DNA of 64,000 bases from CAVVJA01 sp963801715 (GCA_963801715.1 CAWDGB010000015.1:124001-188000); one strand, 5' to 3'. Positions 27,151 to 35,966 are shown, counted from the first letter of the stretch. Translations and numbers: made by a program. The notes: generated from the sequence alone by a model not told the origin.

Positions 27151-28005
27151 TCCCGGCGCCGTTCGACTACGTGCGCCCGTCCTCCGTGGACGAGGCGGTG
27201 CAGGCCCTCGAGAGCGCCGGCGAGGACGGCAAGGTGCTTGCCGGTGGGCAGTCGCTGATCCCGATCCTGCGACTGCGCCTAGCGGCGCCAGAGATCTTGG
27301 TTGACCTCGGGGGCATTGCCGATCTTCGGGGTGTGCGGGATGACGGCGACGCAATCGTCGTCGGCGCCATGACCACGCACGACGAGGTGATGCACAACCC
27401 CCTGGTCCTGGCGTACGCGCCGTTGCTGGCCCAGGCGACAGCCACGGTCGGCGACCGCCAGGTACGGCATCTCGGAACGTTCGGCGGATCGGTCGCGCAC
27501 GCCGACCCGGCCGGCGACTTGCCGGCGGTAGCGCTCACCCTCGACGCCGAGATGGTCGTTCAAGGCCAGTCGGGCGTACGGCGGGTACCGGCCGCTGAGT
27601 TCTTCCGCGATTACCTGACGACGGCACTGCAGCCCGGCGAGGTCCTCACCGCGATTCGGGTCCCGAAGCTCGGCAACGGCTGGGCGGTGCACTACGAGAA
27701 GTTCAATCGCGTGGCCCAGGCCTGGTCCGTGGTCGGGGTCGCCGCGGCGGTCAAGCGCTCCAACGGGACGATCACCGAGGCGCGAGTCGGGCTGGCGAAC
27801 ATGGGCAGCACACCGCTGCGGGCGACCGGCGGTAGAGCAGGCCCTGGCCGGTGGCGACGCCACGGCCGACCGGGTGCGAACCGCGAGTGAGCGGGCGGCA
27901 GACGGCACGAGTCCGCCGAATGACTTGTCCGGGCAGGCGGACTACCGGATGCACCTCGCGCGCGTGCTGACCCGACGAGCTGTTTCCGCGGCAGCCGGAA
28001 TCTGA
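27147..28005 (+). pseudogene. coxM: Molybdenum hydroxylase FAD subunit, CoxM-like, frameshifted
   Basis: From GTG 27147 (MIPAPFDYVRPSSVDEAVQA) the FAD-binding motifs AGGQSLIPILRLRLA (about residues 33-47) and HLGTFGGSVAHADPAGDLPA (about 108-127) are intact. After MGSTPLRAT the unshifted frame gives a meaningless tail to 27890. Moving +1 near 27820-27835 gives VEQALAGGDATADRVRTASE and the usual C-terminus DYRMHLARVLTRRAVSAAAG, ending at 28005. One surplus base explains it. The protein would take electrons from CoxS to FAD and on to an acceptor. CoxG starts seven bases later. Confidence 0.82.
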
Positions 28006-28012
28006 GGGTGGC

Positions 28013-28693
28013 GTGGAGCTCCAGCACTCATTCGCCGTCCCGGTTGGCGTCGACCAGGCGTGGGCCGTCCTCGTCGACATCGAGCAGGTCGCGCCGTGCA
28101 TGCCCGGCGCGGCGCTGGACACAGTCGACGGTGACGAGTTCACCGGCTCGGTCAAAGTGCGATTGGGCCCCATCGGGCTGACCTACAAGGGCAAGGCCCG
28201 CTTCGTCGAGAAGGACGAGATAGCGCACCGGGCGGTCATCGACGCCCAGGGCAAGGACGCTCGTGGCAACGGCACCGCCTCGGCCACCGTGACGGCAACA
28301 CTGCATCCGCAGGACGACGGCACGCTGGTCGAGGTGAACACCGATCTCGCGATCACCGGTAAGCCGGCGCAGTTCGGCCGTGGCGTCATGGCGGACGTCG
28401 GCAACAAGCTGATCGGGCAGTTCGCCGATTGCCTCGCCGGGAAGTTGGCCAAGGCTGACGAGCCGGCCGCCGGGCCGGCCGCGGCGACCCCGGATTCAGC
28501 TCCGCAGCCGGCGGCTGGCCAGGCGGCCAGCGCGACCACGGCGCCCGAGGCGTCCGAGGCGCCGGCCGACGAGGTCGCGCCGATCGACCTCATGGCCTCG
28601 GCCGGACCGGCTGTGCTCAAGCGCCTGGCACCGGTAGCGCTGCTCTTCGCCGGGCTTGCTCTGGTGATCATTCTTCGGCGGCGCCGCGGGTAG
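28013..28693 (+). CDS. coxG: CoxG-like SRPBCC protein with C-terminal membrane anchor
   Basis: 226 residues from GTG 28013. Residues about 1-148 are a CoxG/SRPBCC domain (MELQHSFAVPVGVDQAWAVL, CMPGAALDTVDGDEFTGSVK, MADVGNKLIGQFADCLAGKL). An Ala/Pro/Thr-rich linker follows, and the end is one transmembrane helix (LAPVALLFAGLALVIIL) closing in RRRRG, a tail-anchor layout. In Afipia (Oligotropha) carboxidovorans CoxG recruits CO dehydrogenase to the membrane. The same role, bringing this hydroxylase to the respiratory chain, is inferred here. It is the last gene of the cluster and converges with the MTA phosphorylase gene. Confidence 0.88.
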   Translation: MELQHSFAVPVGVDQAWAVLVDIEQVAPCMPGAALDTVDGDEFTGSVKVRLGPIGLTYKGKARFVEKDEIAHRAVIDAQGKDARGNGTASATVTATLHPQDDGTLVEVNTDLAITGKPAQFGRGVMADVGNKLIGQFADCLAGKLAKADEPAAGPAAATPDSAPQPAAGQAASATTAPEASEAPADEVAPIDLMASAGPAVLKRLAPVALLFAGLALVIILRRRRG

Positions 28694-28706
28694 CCGCCGC
28701 GGACGC

Positions 28707-29573
28707 TCACGGCAACTGGAACGGCGGCGGGACGTCGTCATATACGCGCGCGCACTCGCACAGTTCGGTCTGACCGGGCGGCAGTTGCTCGATCGTCGCG
28801 ACGAGCAAGGTCCGCAAGCGAGGCACGTTGGCGGCGAACTGCTCGAACACCTGGGCCTGCGTTACCCCGGTACCGATCTCAATGCCGGCGTCCAGGTCGG
28901 TCACCAGGGTCAGCGTCGTGTAGCACAAGGCGAGCTCCCGGGCGAGCCCGGCCTCCGGCATGCCGGTCATGCCGATGATCGCGGCTCCGGCCCGCTGGAG
29001 GTCTCCCGATTCGGCCCGAGTGGAGAACCGTGGGCCGTTCACGACGACCATCGTCGCTTCCGCCGTGACGGGCAGCCCGGTCACGCCGGCGGCGGCCAGC
29101 GCGCAGGCTCGGCCGACCGGACAGTACGGATCGGCGAACGCGACGTGGAATACCCCGTTGTCGGCGTCCATGTAGGTACGCGCGCGGCCGGACGTTCGGT
29201 CCAGGACCTGATCCGGGATGACCAGCGACCCGGGGGCCAGATCGGTCCGCAACGAGCCGACTGCCGACAGGGCCAGGATCTGGCGGACGCCGGCCGACCG
29301 TAGTGCCCAGAGATTGGCGCGGTACGGAACGCGGTGGGGGGCGAAGCGATGACCAACGCCGTGCCGCGGCACGAACGCGACCCGACGGCCGCCGAGTGTC
29401 CCGACGGTGACGTCGCCGCTCGGTGGTCCGAAGGGCGTGTCGAGGCCCACCGGGCTCGCGTCGTCAAGCAAGGAGTAGAAGCCGGACCCACCGATGACAC
29501 CGATTTCGGCTAGCGGCGTGACTTGGCGCACCCGGATGACGTTAGCGTCCGCTCGCGAACCGCTTTGCGGCAT
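28707..29573 (-). CDS. mtnP: S-methyl-5'-thioadenosine phosphorylase
   Basis: About 288 residues if started at ATG 29573 (MPQSGSRADANVIRV); ATG 29606 and GTG 29531 are alternatives, and none has a good ribosome-binding site. It opens the domain with IGVIGGSGFYSLLDDA, has the phosphate/ribose contacts FVPRHGVGHRFAPHRVPYRA and NGPRFSTRAESGDLQ, and the purine-binding Asp in LVTDLDAG. It resembles M. tuberculosis Rv0535 (MtnP). The enzyme splits methylthioadenosine by phosphate into adenine and methylthioribose-1-phosphate, salvaging adenine from polyamine and SAM-derived waste. It stands alone, convergent with coxG. Confidence 0.88.
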   Translation of the reverse strand: MPQSGSRADANVIRVRQVTPLAEIGVIGGSGFYSLLDDASPVGLDTPFGPPSGDVTVGTLGGRRVAFVPRHGVGHRFAPHRVPYRANLWALRSAGVRQILALSAVGSLRTDLAPGSLVIPDQVLDRTSGRARTYMDADNGVFHVAFADPYCPVGRACALAAAGVTGLPVTAEATMVVVNGPRFSTRAESGDLQRAGAAIIGMTGMPEAGLARELALCYTTLTLVTDLDAGIEIGTGVTQAQVFEQFAANVPRLRTLLVATIEQLPPGQTELCECARVYDDVPPPFQLP

Positions 29574-29759
29574 GGTGAGTTGCCGATCCGCACGGAATGC
29601 GTTCATGATGGAGGCGGACCGGAGCGCGGGACCCCCCGACCCTCGCTCCGGTTCTCTGGTGTCTTGACCAAACCTTGACGTTGTGCGCTCCGCGCGTTGA
29701 CATCTCGGGCGGACTGTGGGCGATGCCAACTACGACCGGCAAAGGAGCAGTCGAGTCCC

Positions 29760-30263
29760 ATGTGGAACAAGATCGCAATCGCCGCGGGCGCCGGTGCCGT
29801 CCTCATCGGCGGTGGGGCGGCGGCCGTCGCCGCTGCTGCTAGCGCCGACACGTCCGGGACCGGAACAGCCAGTAGCCCGACCGCCGGCCCGAGCGGCGGA
29901 GTTAGCGCGCCGGGCAAGCCGGGACACCCCGGCCGCGGACTGCGCCTTGGTGCCCTAGGTCGTTTCGAGCATGCCGAGTGGGTCAGCAAGGACGGCACCG
30001 CGAACGTGACCCATGACGCGATACACGGCGCGGTCAGTTCGGTCAGTGCGACGTCTGTCTCGGTCGAGGCCTCGGACGGCTACCACCTGACCTTCGCCGT
30101 CAATGCGGACACCAAGGTGCGAGTGCGGGACACCTCGAGCACTGGGAAGCGAGTCGGCAAGGCCGGCTCGATAAGCGACGTCAAGCCCGGTGACAATGTC
30201 CTGGTCAGCGGCATCAAGAGCGGCTCGACGGTCACCGCCAAGCACGTCCTCGACGGTCGCTAG
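29760..30263 (+). CDS. Secreted/anchored hypothetical protein (DUF5666-like)
   Basis: 167 residues from ATG 29760; AAAGGAG lies about 13 bases upstream. The N-terminal helix IAIAAGAGAVLIGGGAAAVA is a signal or anchor segment. A Gly/Pro/Ser linker follows, then a beta-rich domain with GAVSSVSATSVSVEASDGYH, FAVNADTKVRVRD and the closing GDNVLVSGIKSGSTVTAKHV. This reading of small beta-barrel units resembles the DUF5666 family, and the phrase structure is like that of the edge fragment at 1-348. The upstream gap holds several TTGAC sequences (around 29666-29701) that could be -35 elements. The function is unknown. Confidence 0.7.
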   Translation: MWNKIAIAAGAGAVLIGGGAAAVAAAASADTSGTGTASSPTAGPSGGVSAPGKPGHPGRGLRLGALGRFEHAEWVSKDGTANVTHDAIHGAVSSVSATSVSVEASDGYHLTFAVNADTKVRVRDTSSTGKRVGKAGSISDVKPGDNVLVSGIKSGSTVTAKHVLDGR

Positions 30264-30349
30264 CGCCGGCCGCTCCACGCCCTACCGTCCGCCGGCCTGG
30301 AGGAGGCAGTCGCTGGCAAGATGGGGTGATCTGTGGGGTGGGAGAGCGC

Positions 30350-31495
30350 ATGCACCGCAAACACTACGAACCCGTGCACATCGCGTTCGCCGAGGCCGTC
30401 CGGGCATTCATCGACAAGGAGATGGTGCCCAACTTCCTGGAGTGGGAGCAGATCGGGTCTGCCCCGCGGGAGTTGTTCCAGGTGGCTGGCCGAAGCGGCT
30501 TCCTCGGCGTGGCGGTGCCTGAGGAATACGGCGGGGGCGGCGTCACCGACTTCCGGTTCAACCAGGCAATGAACGAGCAGCTGGCCTTTGCCGGGGTAAC
30601 CGGCGCGGGTCTCGGACTCACACTGCACAACGACACGTGTCTGCCGTATTTCCTCACCTACGCGACTGACCAGCAACGCCGGCGCTGGTTGCCCGGCATT
30701 GTGTCCGGCGAGCTGATAACAGCGGTCGCAATGACCGAGCCGGCCGCGGGCTCGGACCTTTCGGGAATTCGGACCAGCGCGGTGCGTGACCGCGGCGAGT
30801 ACATCGTGAACGGGTCGAAGACGTTCATCACGAACGGTATCAACGCCGACCTCGTGATCACCGCCGTGCGAACTGGCCCGGATCGGCATCGTGGGTTGTC
30901 CTTGCTGATTCTGGAACGCGGCATGCCTGGCTTCGAGCGTGGTCGCAACCTGCAAAAGGTCGGTATGCACTCGCAAGACACCGCCGAGCTGTCGTTCACT
31001 GAGGTGCGCGTTCCGCTCGCCAACCTGCTCGGCGAGGAGAACCAGGGCTTCTTCCAGCTGGTCGCCAAACTCCCGCAGGAGCGAATGTCGATTGCCGTCG
31101 CCGGAGTGGCCGAGGCTCGTGCGGCGTTCGAGAACACGCTTCGCTATGTCCAGGAACGTCGCGCGTTCGGGCAGCCCATCGGATCGTTCCAGCACTCTCG
31201 ATTCGTCCTCGCTGAGATCGCGACTGAGATCGACGTGGCCCAGACCTTCGTCGACCGATGCGTCGACGATCTCAACACGGGCGAGCTGTCTGCTCCGGAT
31301 GCGGCCAAGGCCAAGTGGTGGACGACCGAGCTGCAGGGCCGGGTCGTCGACCGATGCGTGCAACTGCACGGCGGCTACGGCTACATGCTCGAGTACCCCG
31401 TCGCCCGGGCGTTCACCGACGCGCGTGTGAGCCGCATCTACGGCGGGACGACGGAGATCATGAAGGACGTCATCGGCAAGTCCTTGGGCCTGTGA
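30350..31495 (+). CDS. Acyl-CoA dehydrogenase, long-chain type
   Basis: 381 residues from ATG 30350. FAD/substrate signatures: VAMTEPAAGSDLSGIRTSAV (about residues 125-144) and VQLHGGYGYMLEYPVARAFT (about 341-360). The usual C-terminal catalytic Glu position reads IYGGTTEIMK, without the Glu. Instead KLPQERMSIAV provides the Glu at the position used by long-chain and isovaleryl-CoA dehydrogenases. That suggests long or branched acyl-CoA substrates. Its stop overlaps the maf start by four bases (GTGA). Confidence 0.92.
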   Translation: MHRKHYEPVHIAFAEAVRAFIDKEMVPNFLEWEQIGSAPRELFQVAGRSGFLGVAVPEEYGGGGVTDFRFNQAMNEQLAFAGVTGAGLGLTLHNDTCLPYFLTYATDQQRRRWLPGIVSGELITAVAMTEPAAGSDLSGIRTSAVRDRGEYIVNGSKTFITNGINADLVITAVRTGPDRHRGLSLLILERGMPGFERGRNLQKVGMHSQDTAELSFTEVRVPLANLLGEENQGFFQLVAKLPQERMSIAVAGVAEARAAFENTLRYVQERRAFGQPIGSFQHSRFVLAEIATEIDVAQTFVDRCVDDLNTGELSAPDAAKAKWWTTELQGRVVDRCVQLHGGYGYMLEYPVARAFTDARVSRIYGGTTEIMKDVIGKSLGL

Positions 31496-32139
31496 ACCGG
31501 GATCTGGGGGACTCCCGACCTATCCGCTTCATCCTCGCGTCGGCCTCACCCGCCCGACTGGCGACGCTGCGCGCGGCCGGGGTGGAACCCGAGGTAATGG
31601 TCAGCACGATCGACGAGTCCGCATACGACGAGCGCCGGGTGAGCGCCCAGGTCCACTGCCTCGCCCAGGCCAAGGCGCAGGACGTCGCGGACGGTGTCGC
31701 AGGCAACGCACTGGTGCTCGGCTGCGACTCCTTACTGGAGATCGACGGCATCGGATACGGCAAGCCACTTACCGTCGATCGAGCCGTTGCCCGATGGCAG
31801 CAAGTGCGCGGCAGGCTCGGCAAACTGCATACCGGGCATGCGCTGATGCACATCTGCACCGGTCGCGTCGTCGGCCGGGCGACCGATGTCGGCGTGACGA
31901 CAGTCGAATTTGCCGACCTGACCGACGAGGAAATCGCCGACTATGTGGCGACCGGAGAGCCGCTGAACGTGGCGGGTGGATTCACGATCGACGGCCGGGG
32001 CGGCTGGTACGTCAAGACGGTCGAAGGCGACCATCACAATGTCGTCGGGCTCTCCCTCCCCCTGGTTCGTCAGCTGCTGGACGAGTTGGGTTTCACCGTC
32101 GCCGACTTGCCGCAGCGGGACGGGAGCGCGGTGACGTAG
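31492..32139 (+). CDS. maf: Maf-like nucleotide pyrophosphatase
   Basis: 215 residues from GTG 31492, overlapping the previous stop. It has FILASASPARLATLRAAGVE (S-x-S-x-R motif, about residues 12-31), LGCDSLLEIDG and a C-terminal NVAGGFTIDGRGGWYVKTVE with GDHHNVVGLSL. Maf proteins hydrolyse non-canonical or modified NTPs (for example m5UTP, pseudo-UTP, dTTP depending on subgroup). In mycobacteria maf lies with accD5-birA-accE5; here it is separated from that group by 17 kb and linked to an acyl-CoA dehydrogenase instead. Confidence 0.9.
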   Translation: MNRDLGDSRPIRFILASASPARLATLRAAGVEPEVMVSTIDESAYDERRVSAQVHCLAQAKAQDVADGVAGNALVLGCDSLLEIDGIGYGKPLTVDRAVARWQQVRGRLGKLHTGHALMHICTGRVVGRATDVGVTTVEFADLTDEEIADYVATGEPLNVAGGFTIDGRGGWYVKTVEGDHHNVVGLSLPLVRQLLDELGFTVADLPQRDGSAVT

Positions 32140-32149
32140 CGTCCCAGGG

Positions 32150-33031
32150 GTGACCGAGGTGCGGCGGGACAGCGTGCTGCAGTCCGGTCGAAGGCTGTGG
32201 TATCTCGACGCGGGACCCGTCGACGGCGAGCCGATCGTGCTTCTGCACGGGCTGATGTCCGACAGCTCGACATGGGACCCAGCAATCGGACCGCTGGCCG
32301 AGCACGGGCTGCGGGTCATCGCGCCCGACCTGCTCGGTCATGGCAGATCGGACAAGCCGCGCGCTCGATATGGGCTCGACTTCTTTGCCGCCAGCCTCAG
32401 CGAACTGCTCACGGCGCTCGGGATCCCGCGCGCTACGGTGGCCGGTCATTCCCTCGGCGGCGCAATCGCGGTGTACTTCGGTCGCTTCCACGCCGCCCAG
32501 CTGCACCGGCTGGTCCTCGTCTCGAGCGGAGGCCTCGGTCGCGAAGTACACGTGATCCTGCGCGCCGCCACCGTCCCCGGTGCAAGCCACATCCTCCGCG
32601 CGATGGTCAACGAGCGAACTGCTCCGATGTACCGGGCGCCTCGCCTGCACCGCTCACTGCGACTTCGGCCCGAAGCCGTCGTCAACCTGAGCCGGATGGG
32701 TCGGGCGCTGGTCTCCCCCGATGGCCGGTCGGCGTTCTTCACCGCGGCCCGGTCGGTCATGTATCCGTTGGGGCAACGCGGCTCGATGCTGGATATGGGA
32801 TTTCTCGCCCCGGAGGTTCCGACACTCATCGTGTGGTCTGAAAAGGACGCGATTATCCCGGTCGGCCATGCGTACGCTGCGCATCACCGGTTGCCCGGGA
32901 GCAGGCTGGCTCTGCTCCCCGGATCCAGCCACGAGCCACACCGTCGGCACGCGCAGCGATTTGCCGATCTCGTGGCCGGGTTTATCCGCGACACCGGTCT
33001 CGGCGCATCGGGCGGGATAACGGCTGGTTGA
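32150..33031 (+). CDS. Alpha/beta hydrolase
   Basis: 293 residues from 32150. Oxyanion strand IVLLHGLMSDSSTWDPAIGP, nucleophile elbow VAGHSLGGAIAVYFG (Ser at about residue 103), acid in the EVPTLIVWSEKDAIIPVGHA strand (Asp) and catalytic His in PGSSHEPHRRHA. No signal peptide. It follows maf by ten bases and is likely cotranscribed with maf and the acyl-CoA dehydrogenase. The substrate cannot be deduced; similar proteins in actinobacteria are esterases or C-C hydrolases. Its 3' end overlaps the end of the convergent accE-like gene by about 50 bases. Confidence 0.88.
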   Translation: MTEVRRDSVLQSGRRLWYLDAGPVDGEPIVLLHGLMSDSSTWDPAIGPLAEHGLRVIAPDLLGHGRSDKPRARYGLDFFAASLSELLTALGIPRATVAGHSLGGAIAVYFGRFHAAQLHRLVLVSSGGLGREVHVILRAATVPGASHILRAMVNERTAPMYRAPRLHRSLRLRPEAVVNLSRMGRALVSPDGRSAFFTAARSVMYPLGQRGSMLDMGFLAPEVPTLIVWSEKDAIIPVGHAYAAHHRLPGSRLALLPGSSHEPHRRHAQRFADLVAGFIRDTGLGASGGITAG

Positions 33032-33185
33032 GCGCGGCCAGCCGGGTGGCGCGCCAGTGGTCGTACCGGTCACGGGATGTCTGCGAGTCGACGTGTCGCA
33101 GCGACGCGAGAACGGCCGCCACCTCCTCGTCGGTGGCATGACCGCGGACGATGACCAGTCCGTCGGCTGTCTCCGGCGACGTCAC
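32982..33185 (-). CDS. Second acyl-CoA carboxylase epsilon-like subunit
   Basis: 67 residues from GTG 33185, which overlaps the accD stop (GTGA). The core GLVIVRGHATDEEVAAVLAS has the (L/V)xIVRGxxTxEE(L/V)AA signature of AccE proteins, and a W-x-x-(T)R-x-x-AL tail follows (YDHWRATRLAALNQPL). Its position directly after a carboxylase beta gene, coupled in translation, supports the assignment. It is short and easily missed, and it shares 50 bases of its 3' end with the convergent hydrolase gene. Confidence 0.75.
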   Translation of the reverse strand: MTSPETADGLVIVRGHATDEEVAAVLASLRHVDSQTSRDRYDHWRATRLAALNQPLSRPMRRDRCRG

Positions 33186-34750
33186 GTCGGCGGCACGCCA
33201 TGCCGCTTCGCGACGCCGTCGCGGACCTTGCCGACGAGCACGCGATATCGCTGGATGATCTCGGCGCGCAACTCGCCCGGCGGGATCACCGCGTCGATGA
33301 CGAGATCGGCCGCCAATCGCATGAGGTCGACATCTTGTTCGTACTCCGCACGCCGGTCGACGACGAACGCGTCGCGTTCGTTCGGATCGGCGATCTCCGC
33401 GATCTTCCCGGCGTACACCGCGTTGACCGCTGCCTGCGGACCCATGACGGCGATCTTGGCAGTGGGCAGCGCGATGCACACGTCGGGCATGAAGCCCGGA
33501 CCGGCCATCGCATAAAGCCCGGCACCATAGGCCTTGCGGAGGATGATCGAGAGCTGCGGCACGGTCGCCTCGGCTACGGCTGTGATCATCTTGGCGCCGT
33601 GCCGGATGATGCCTTGCCGCTCAACCGCACTGCCGATCATGAACCCGGGCACGTCAGCCAGGTACAGCAGCGGCACGTTGAAGGCGTCGCACAGCCAGAT
33701 GAACCGGGCAGCCTTGTCGGCGGAATCCACGAACAGCACCCCACCGCGGACCGCACTGTTGTTCGCGAGGATCCCGACCGGCCGGCCGTCGATCCGCGCG
33801 AATCCGGTGACGAGCTCAGCGGCGAACAGCGGCTTGACCTCGAAGAACGAGTCCGCGTCAACCAGCCCGTCGATCACTGCGTGGACATCGAAGGGCACCG
33901 ATTCGTCCGGCGGGACAAGGTCGTCGCCAAGCTCGACGGCTGCTTCCTCCGCCGGACTGTCAGGTGGTATCTCCCGCCAGCACGTGGGGAGGTAGGAGAA
34001 AAAGAGCTTCGCTTGGTCGATCGCGTCCTCGTCGTCGACGGCCAGGTTGTCACCGCAGCCGGACACCGTGGCGTGCATTCGGGCGCCGCCCATCTCCTCG
34101 AGGCTCACGGTTTCCCCCACGACCATCTCGGCCATCCGGGGCGAGCCGAGATACATCGACGCGTTGCCCTCGACCATGATCACGACGTCGCAAAAGCTCG
34201 GGATGTAGGCGCCCCCAGCAGCCGACGGGCCGAACAGGCAGCAGATCTGCGGCACCTTGCCGGACAACATGACCTGGTTGTGAAAAATGCGGCCCGCGCC
34301 ACGCCGGCCGGGGAACAAGGCAACCTGATCGGTGATCCGCGCGCCCGCCGAGTCGATCAGCCAGAACACCGGAAGTTCCTCGACCAGCGCCCGCTCGGTG
34401 ATCCGAATGATCTTCTCGACGGTCCGAGCCCCCCACGAGCCGGCCTTGACCGTGGGGTCGTTGGCGACCACGAGCGCCGGCCGGCCGTCAACCAGGCCCT
34501 GCCCGGTGACCACACCATCCGCGGGCAACCCGGCAGCCTGGGCATTGGCGAGCTGACCGTCCTCCACGAATGTCCCGTCGTCGAGGAGCAACGCAATGCG
34601 GTCGCGGACGTAGCGCTTCCCTTGGCCAGCAAGCTTTTCCGCCGCTCGCGGCGACGGGGCGAACGTCGCCTCGCGAGCGGCCGCGATCCGGGACGCCAAT
34701 GCGCCGTCGGTGCGCACTTGCGTCCCGGATCCGGGAGGCAAGGCGCTCAC
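33182..34750 (-). CDS. Acyl-CoA carboxylase beta (carboxyltransferase) subunit
   Basis: 522 residues from GTG 34750, overlapping the acyl-CoA dehydrogenase stop (GTGA). It has the N-terminal half LIDSAGARITDQVALFPGRR, FGPSAAGGAYIPSFCDVVIM and the C-terminal half YLADVPGFMIGSAVERQGII, LRKAYGAGLYAMAGPGFMPD. The substrate-pocket position reads GAGLYAMAG, unlike the GGAYDVMG of the propionyl-type AccD at 13045, so a different acyl-CoA is likely. With the acyl-CoA dehydrogenase and the LiuR-like operator, a methylcrotonyl- or other branched acyl-CoA is plausible; this is inference. It would pair with AccA (36439). Confidence 0.9.
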   Translation of the reverse strand: MSALPPGSGTQVRTDGALASRIAAAREATFAPSPRAAEKLAGQGKRYVRDRIALLLDDGTFVEDGQLANAQAAGLPADGVVTGQGLVDGRPALVVANDPTVKAGSWGARTVEKIIRITERALVEELPVFWLIDSAGARITDQVALFPGRRGAGRIFHNQVMLSGKVPQICCLFGPSAAGGAYIPSFCDVVIMVEGNASMYLGSPRMAEMVVGETVSLEEMGGARMHATVSGCGDNLAVDDEDAIDQAKLFFSYLPTCWREIPPDSPAEEAAVELGDDLVPPDESVPFDVHAVIDGLVDADSFFEVKPLFAAELVTGFARIDGRPVGILANNSAVRGGVLFVDSADKAARFIWLCDAFNVPLLYLADVPGFMIGSAVERQGIIRHGAKMITAVAEATVPQLSIILRKAYGAGLYAMAGPGFMPDVCIALPTAKIAVMGPQAAVNAVYAGKIAEIADPNERDAFVVDRRAEYEQDVDLMRLAADLVIDAVIPPGELRAEIIQRYRVLVGKVRDGVAKRHGVPPT

Positions 34751-35895
34751 GAGACCGGCAGTCCCAGGCCGCGGGCGATCAGCATGCGTTGCACCTCGGA
34801 CGTGCCTTCGCCGATCTCCAAAACCTTGGCATCCCGGTAGAAGCGGGCGACGGGATACTCCTCCATGAAGCCGTAACCGCCGAAGACTTGGGTGGCGGTG
34901 CGGGTCGCGGCAATCGCAGCCTCCGACGAGAACAGTTTCGCCTTTGCGGCCGCGTGCTTCACTTCGTCGGCGGGCCGGCGGGTGTCCTTCAGCCAGGCGG
35001 CTTTGTAGGTCAACAGCCGCGCGGCGTCGAGGGCGACCGCAAGGTCGCTGATCGCGAACGCCACGGCTTGGCGGGAGCCGATCGGCGCGCCGAAGGTGTT
35101 CCGGGACTTGGCATAGCGAAGCGACTCGTCCAGGCAGGCCTGGGCCAGGCCCACGGCGAGCGCGGAGATGGCGATCCGCCCATCGTCCAGGATGGCGAGA
35201 AATTGCCGGAACCCGCGACCGCGCGACCCCAGCAGGTTGGTCTCGGGCACCCGGCAGTCGTCGAAGGTCAGACCATGCGTGTCGGAGCTGTGCCAGCCGA
35301 GCTTGTCGTAGGCCGGGGAAACGGTGAATCCGGGCGTGCCGGAAGGCACCAGCAGCGTGGAGATCTCGTCCGGCCCGGTGCGCGCCGTGACGGTGACGAC
35401 GGACGTCAGGACCGTTCCCGAGTTGGTAATGAACGCCTTCGCGCCGTTGATGACCCATTCGCCGTCGACCAGCTCGGCACGCGTACGCGTGGCACCGGCG
35501 TCCGAGCCCGCCTCGGGTTCGGTGAGCCCGAAGGCGGCGAGAGCCCGGCCGGCGACGAGGTCGGGCAGGAAGCGGTCCTTCTGCGCATCGGACCCGAACG
35601 TGAGAATCGGATTGATGCCCAGGCCAACGCCCGCTTCGAGGGTGATGCCGATCGACTGGTCGACGCGGCCCAGCTCTTCGATGGCGACGCACAGTGACGT
35701 GAAGTCGCCACCGGAGCCGCCGTACTGTTCGGGCGCGATCAGGCCGAATAGCCCAAGGTCGCCCATCTTGCCGATCAGCTCGACCGGGAAGCGGTGGTCG
35801 CGGTCCCACTCCGCGATATGGGGCGCCACTTCGGCCTCGGCGAACTCCCGGACCACCTTGCGGAACAGCTCGTGATCCTCGGACAGCTCGAACAT
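34747..35895 (-). CDS. Acyl-CoA dehydrogenase, short/branched-chain type
   Basis: 382 residues from ATG 35895 with GGAGG seven bases upstream. Signatures AFGLTEPEAGSDAGATRTRA (about residues 122-141) and QVFGGYGFMEEYPVARFYRD (about 340-359). The catalytic Glu is at the C-terminal position used by short- and medium-chain enzymes (LEIGEGTSEVQ). The first gene of a three-gene operon with accD and the epsilon gene, divergent from the MerR regulator. In branched-chain degradation an acyl-CoA dehydrogenase and a carboxylase act in sequence, which fits this grouping. Confidence 0.92.
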   Translation of the reverse strand: MFELSEDHELFRKVVREFAEAEVAPHIAEWDRDHRFPVELIGKMGDLGLFGLIAPEQYGGSGGDFTSLCVAIEELGRVDQSIGITLEAGVGLGINPILTFGSDAQKDRFLPDLVAGRALAAFGLTEPEAGSDAGATRTRAELVDGEWVINGAKAFITNSGTVLTSVVTVTARTGPDEISTLLVPSGTPGFTVSPAYDKLGWHSSDTHGLTFDDCRVPETNLLGSRGRGFRQFLAILDDGRIAISALAVGLAQACLDESLRYAKSRNTFGAPIGSRQAVAFAISDLAVALDAARLLTYKAAWLKDTRRPADEVKHAAAKAKLFSSEAAIAATRTATQVFGGYGFMEEYPVARFYRDAKVLEIGEGTSEVQRMLIARGLGLPVS

Positions 35896-35936
35896 GACTC
35901 GTCCTCCCGACGCCCCAGGGGCCCAACTGCTTGACG

Positions 35937-35952
35937 TTTACGTTAACGTTAA
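35937..35952. promoter_or_regulatory. LiuR-like MerR operator between divergent operons
   Basis: TTTACGTTAACGTTAA differs at one position from a perfect palindrome of the form TTTACGTTAACGTAAA, the type of site described for MerR-family LiuR regulators of branched-chain amino acid genes. It lies within a longer run of TTnACG units (35931-35953). It sits between the acyl-CoA dehydrogenase ATG (35895) and the MerR GTG (35967), so one site could control both directions. Confidence 0.75.
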
Positions 35953-35966
35953 GCAAGATTAGCACC

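Noticed and set aside
33200..34840. Long plus-strand open frame opposite the second accD
   Set aside because: Composition is shadow-like (Asp/Arg/His-rich), while the minus strand encodes a clear carboxyltransferase.
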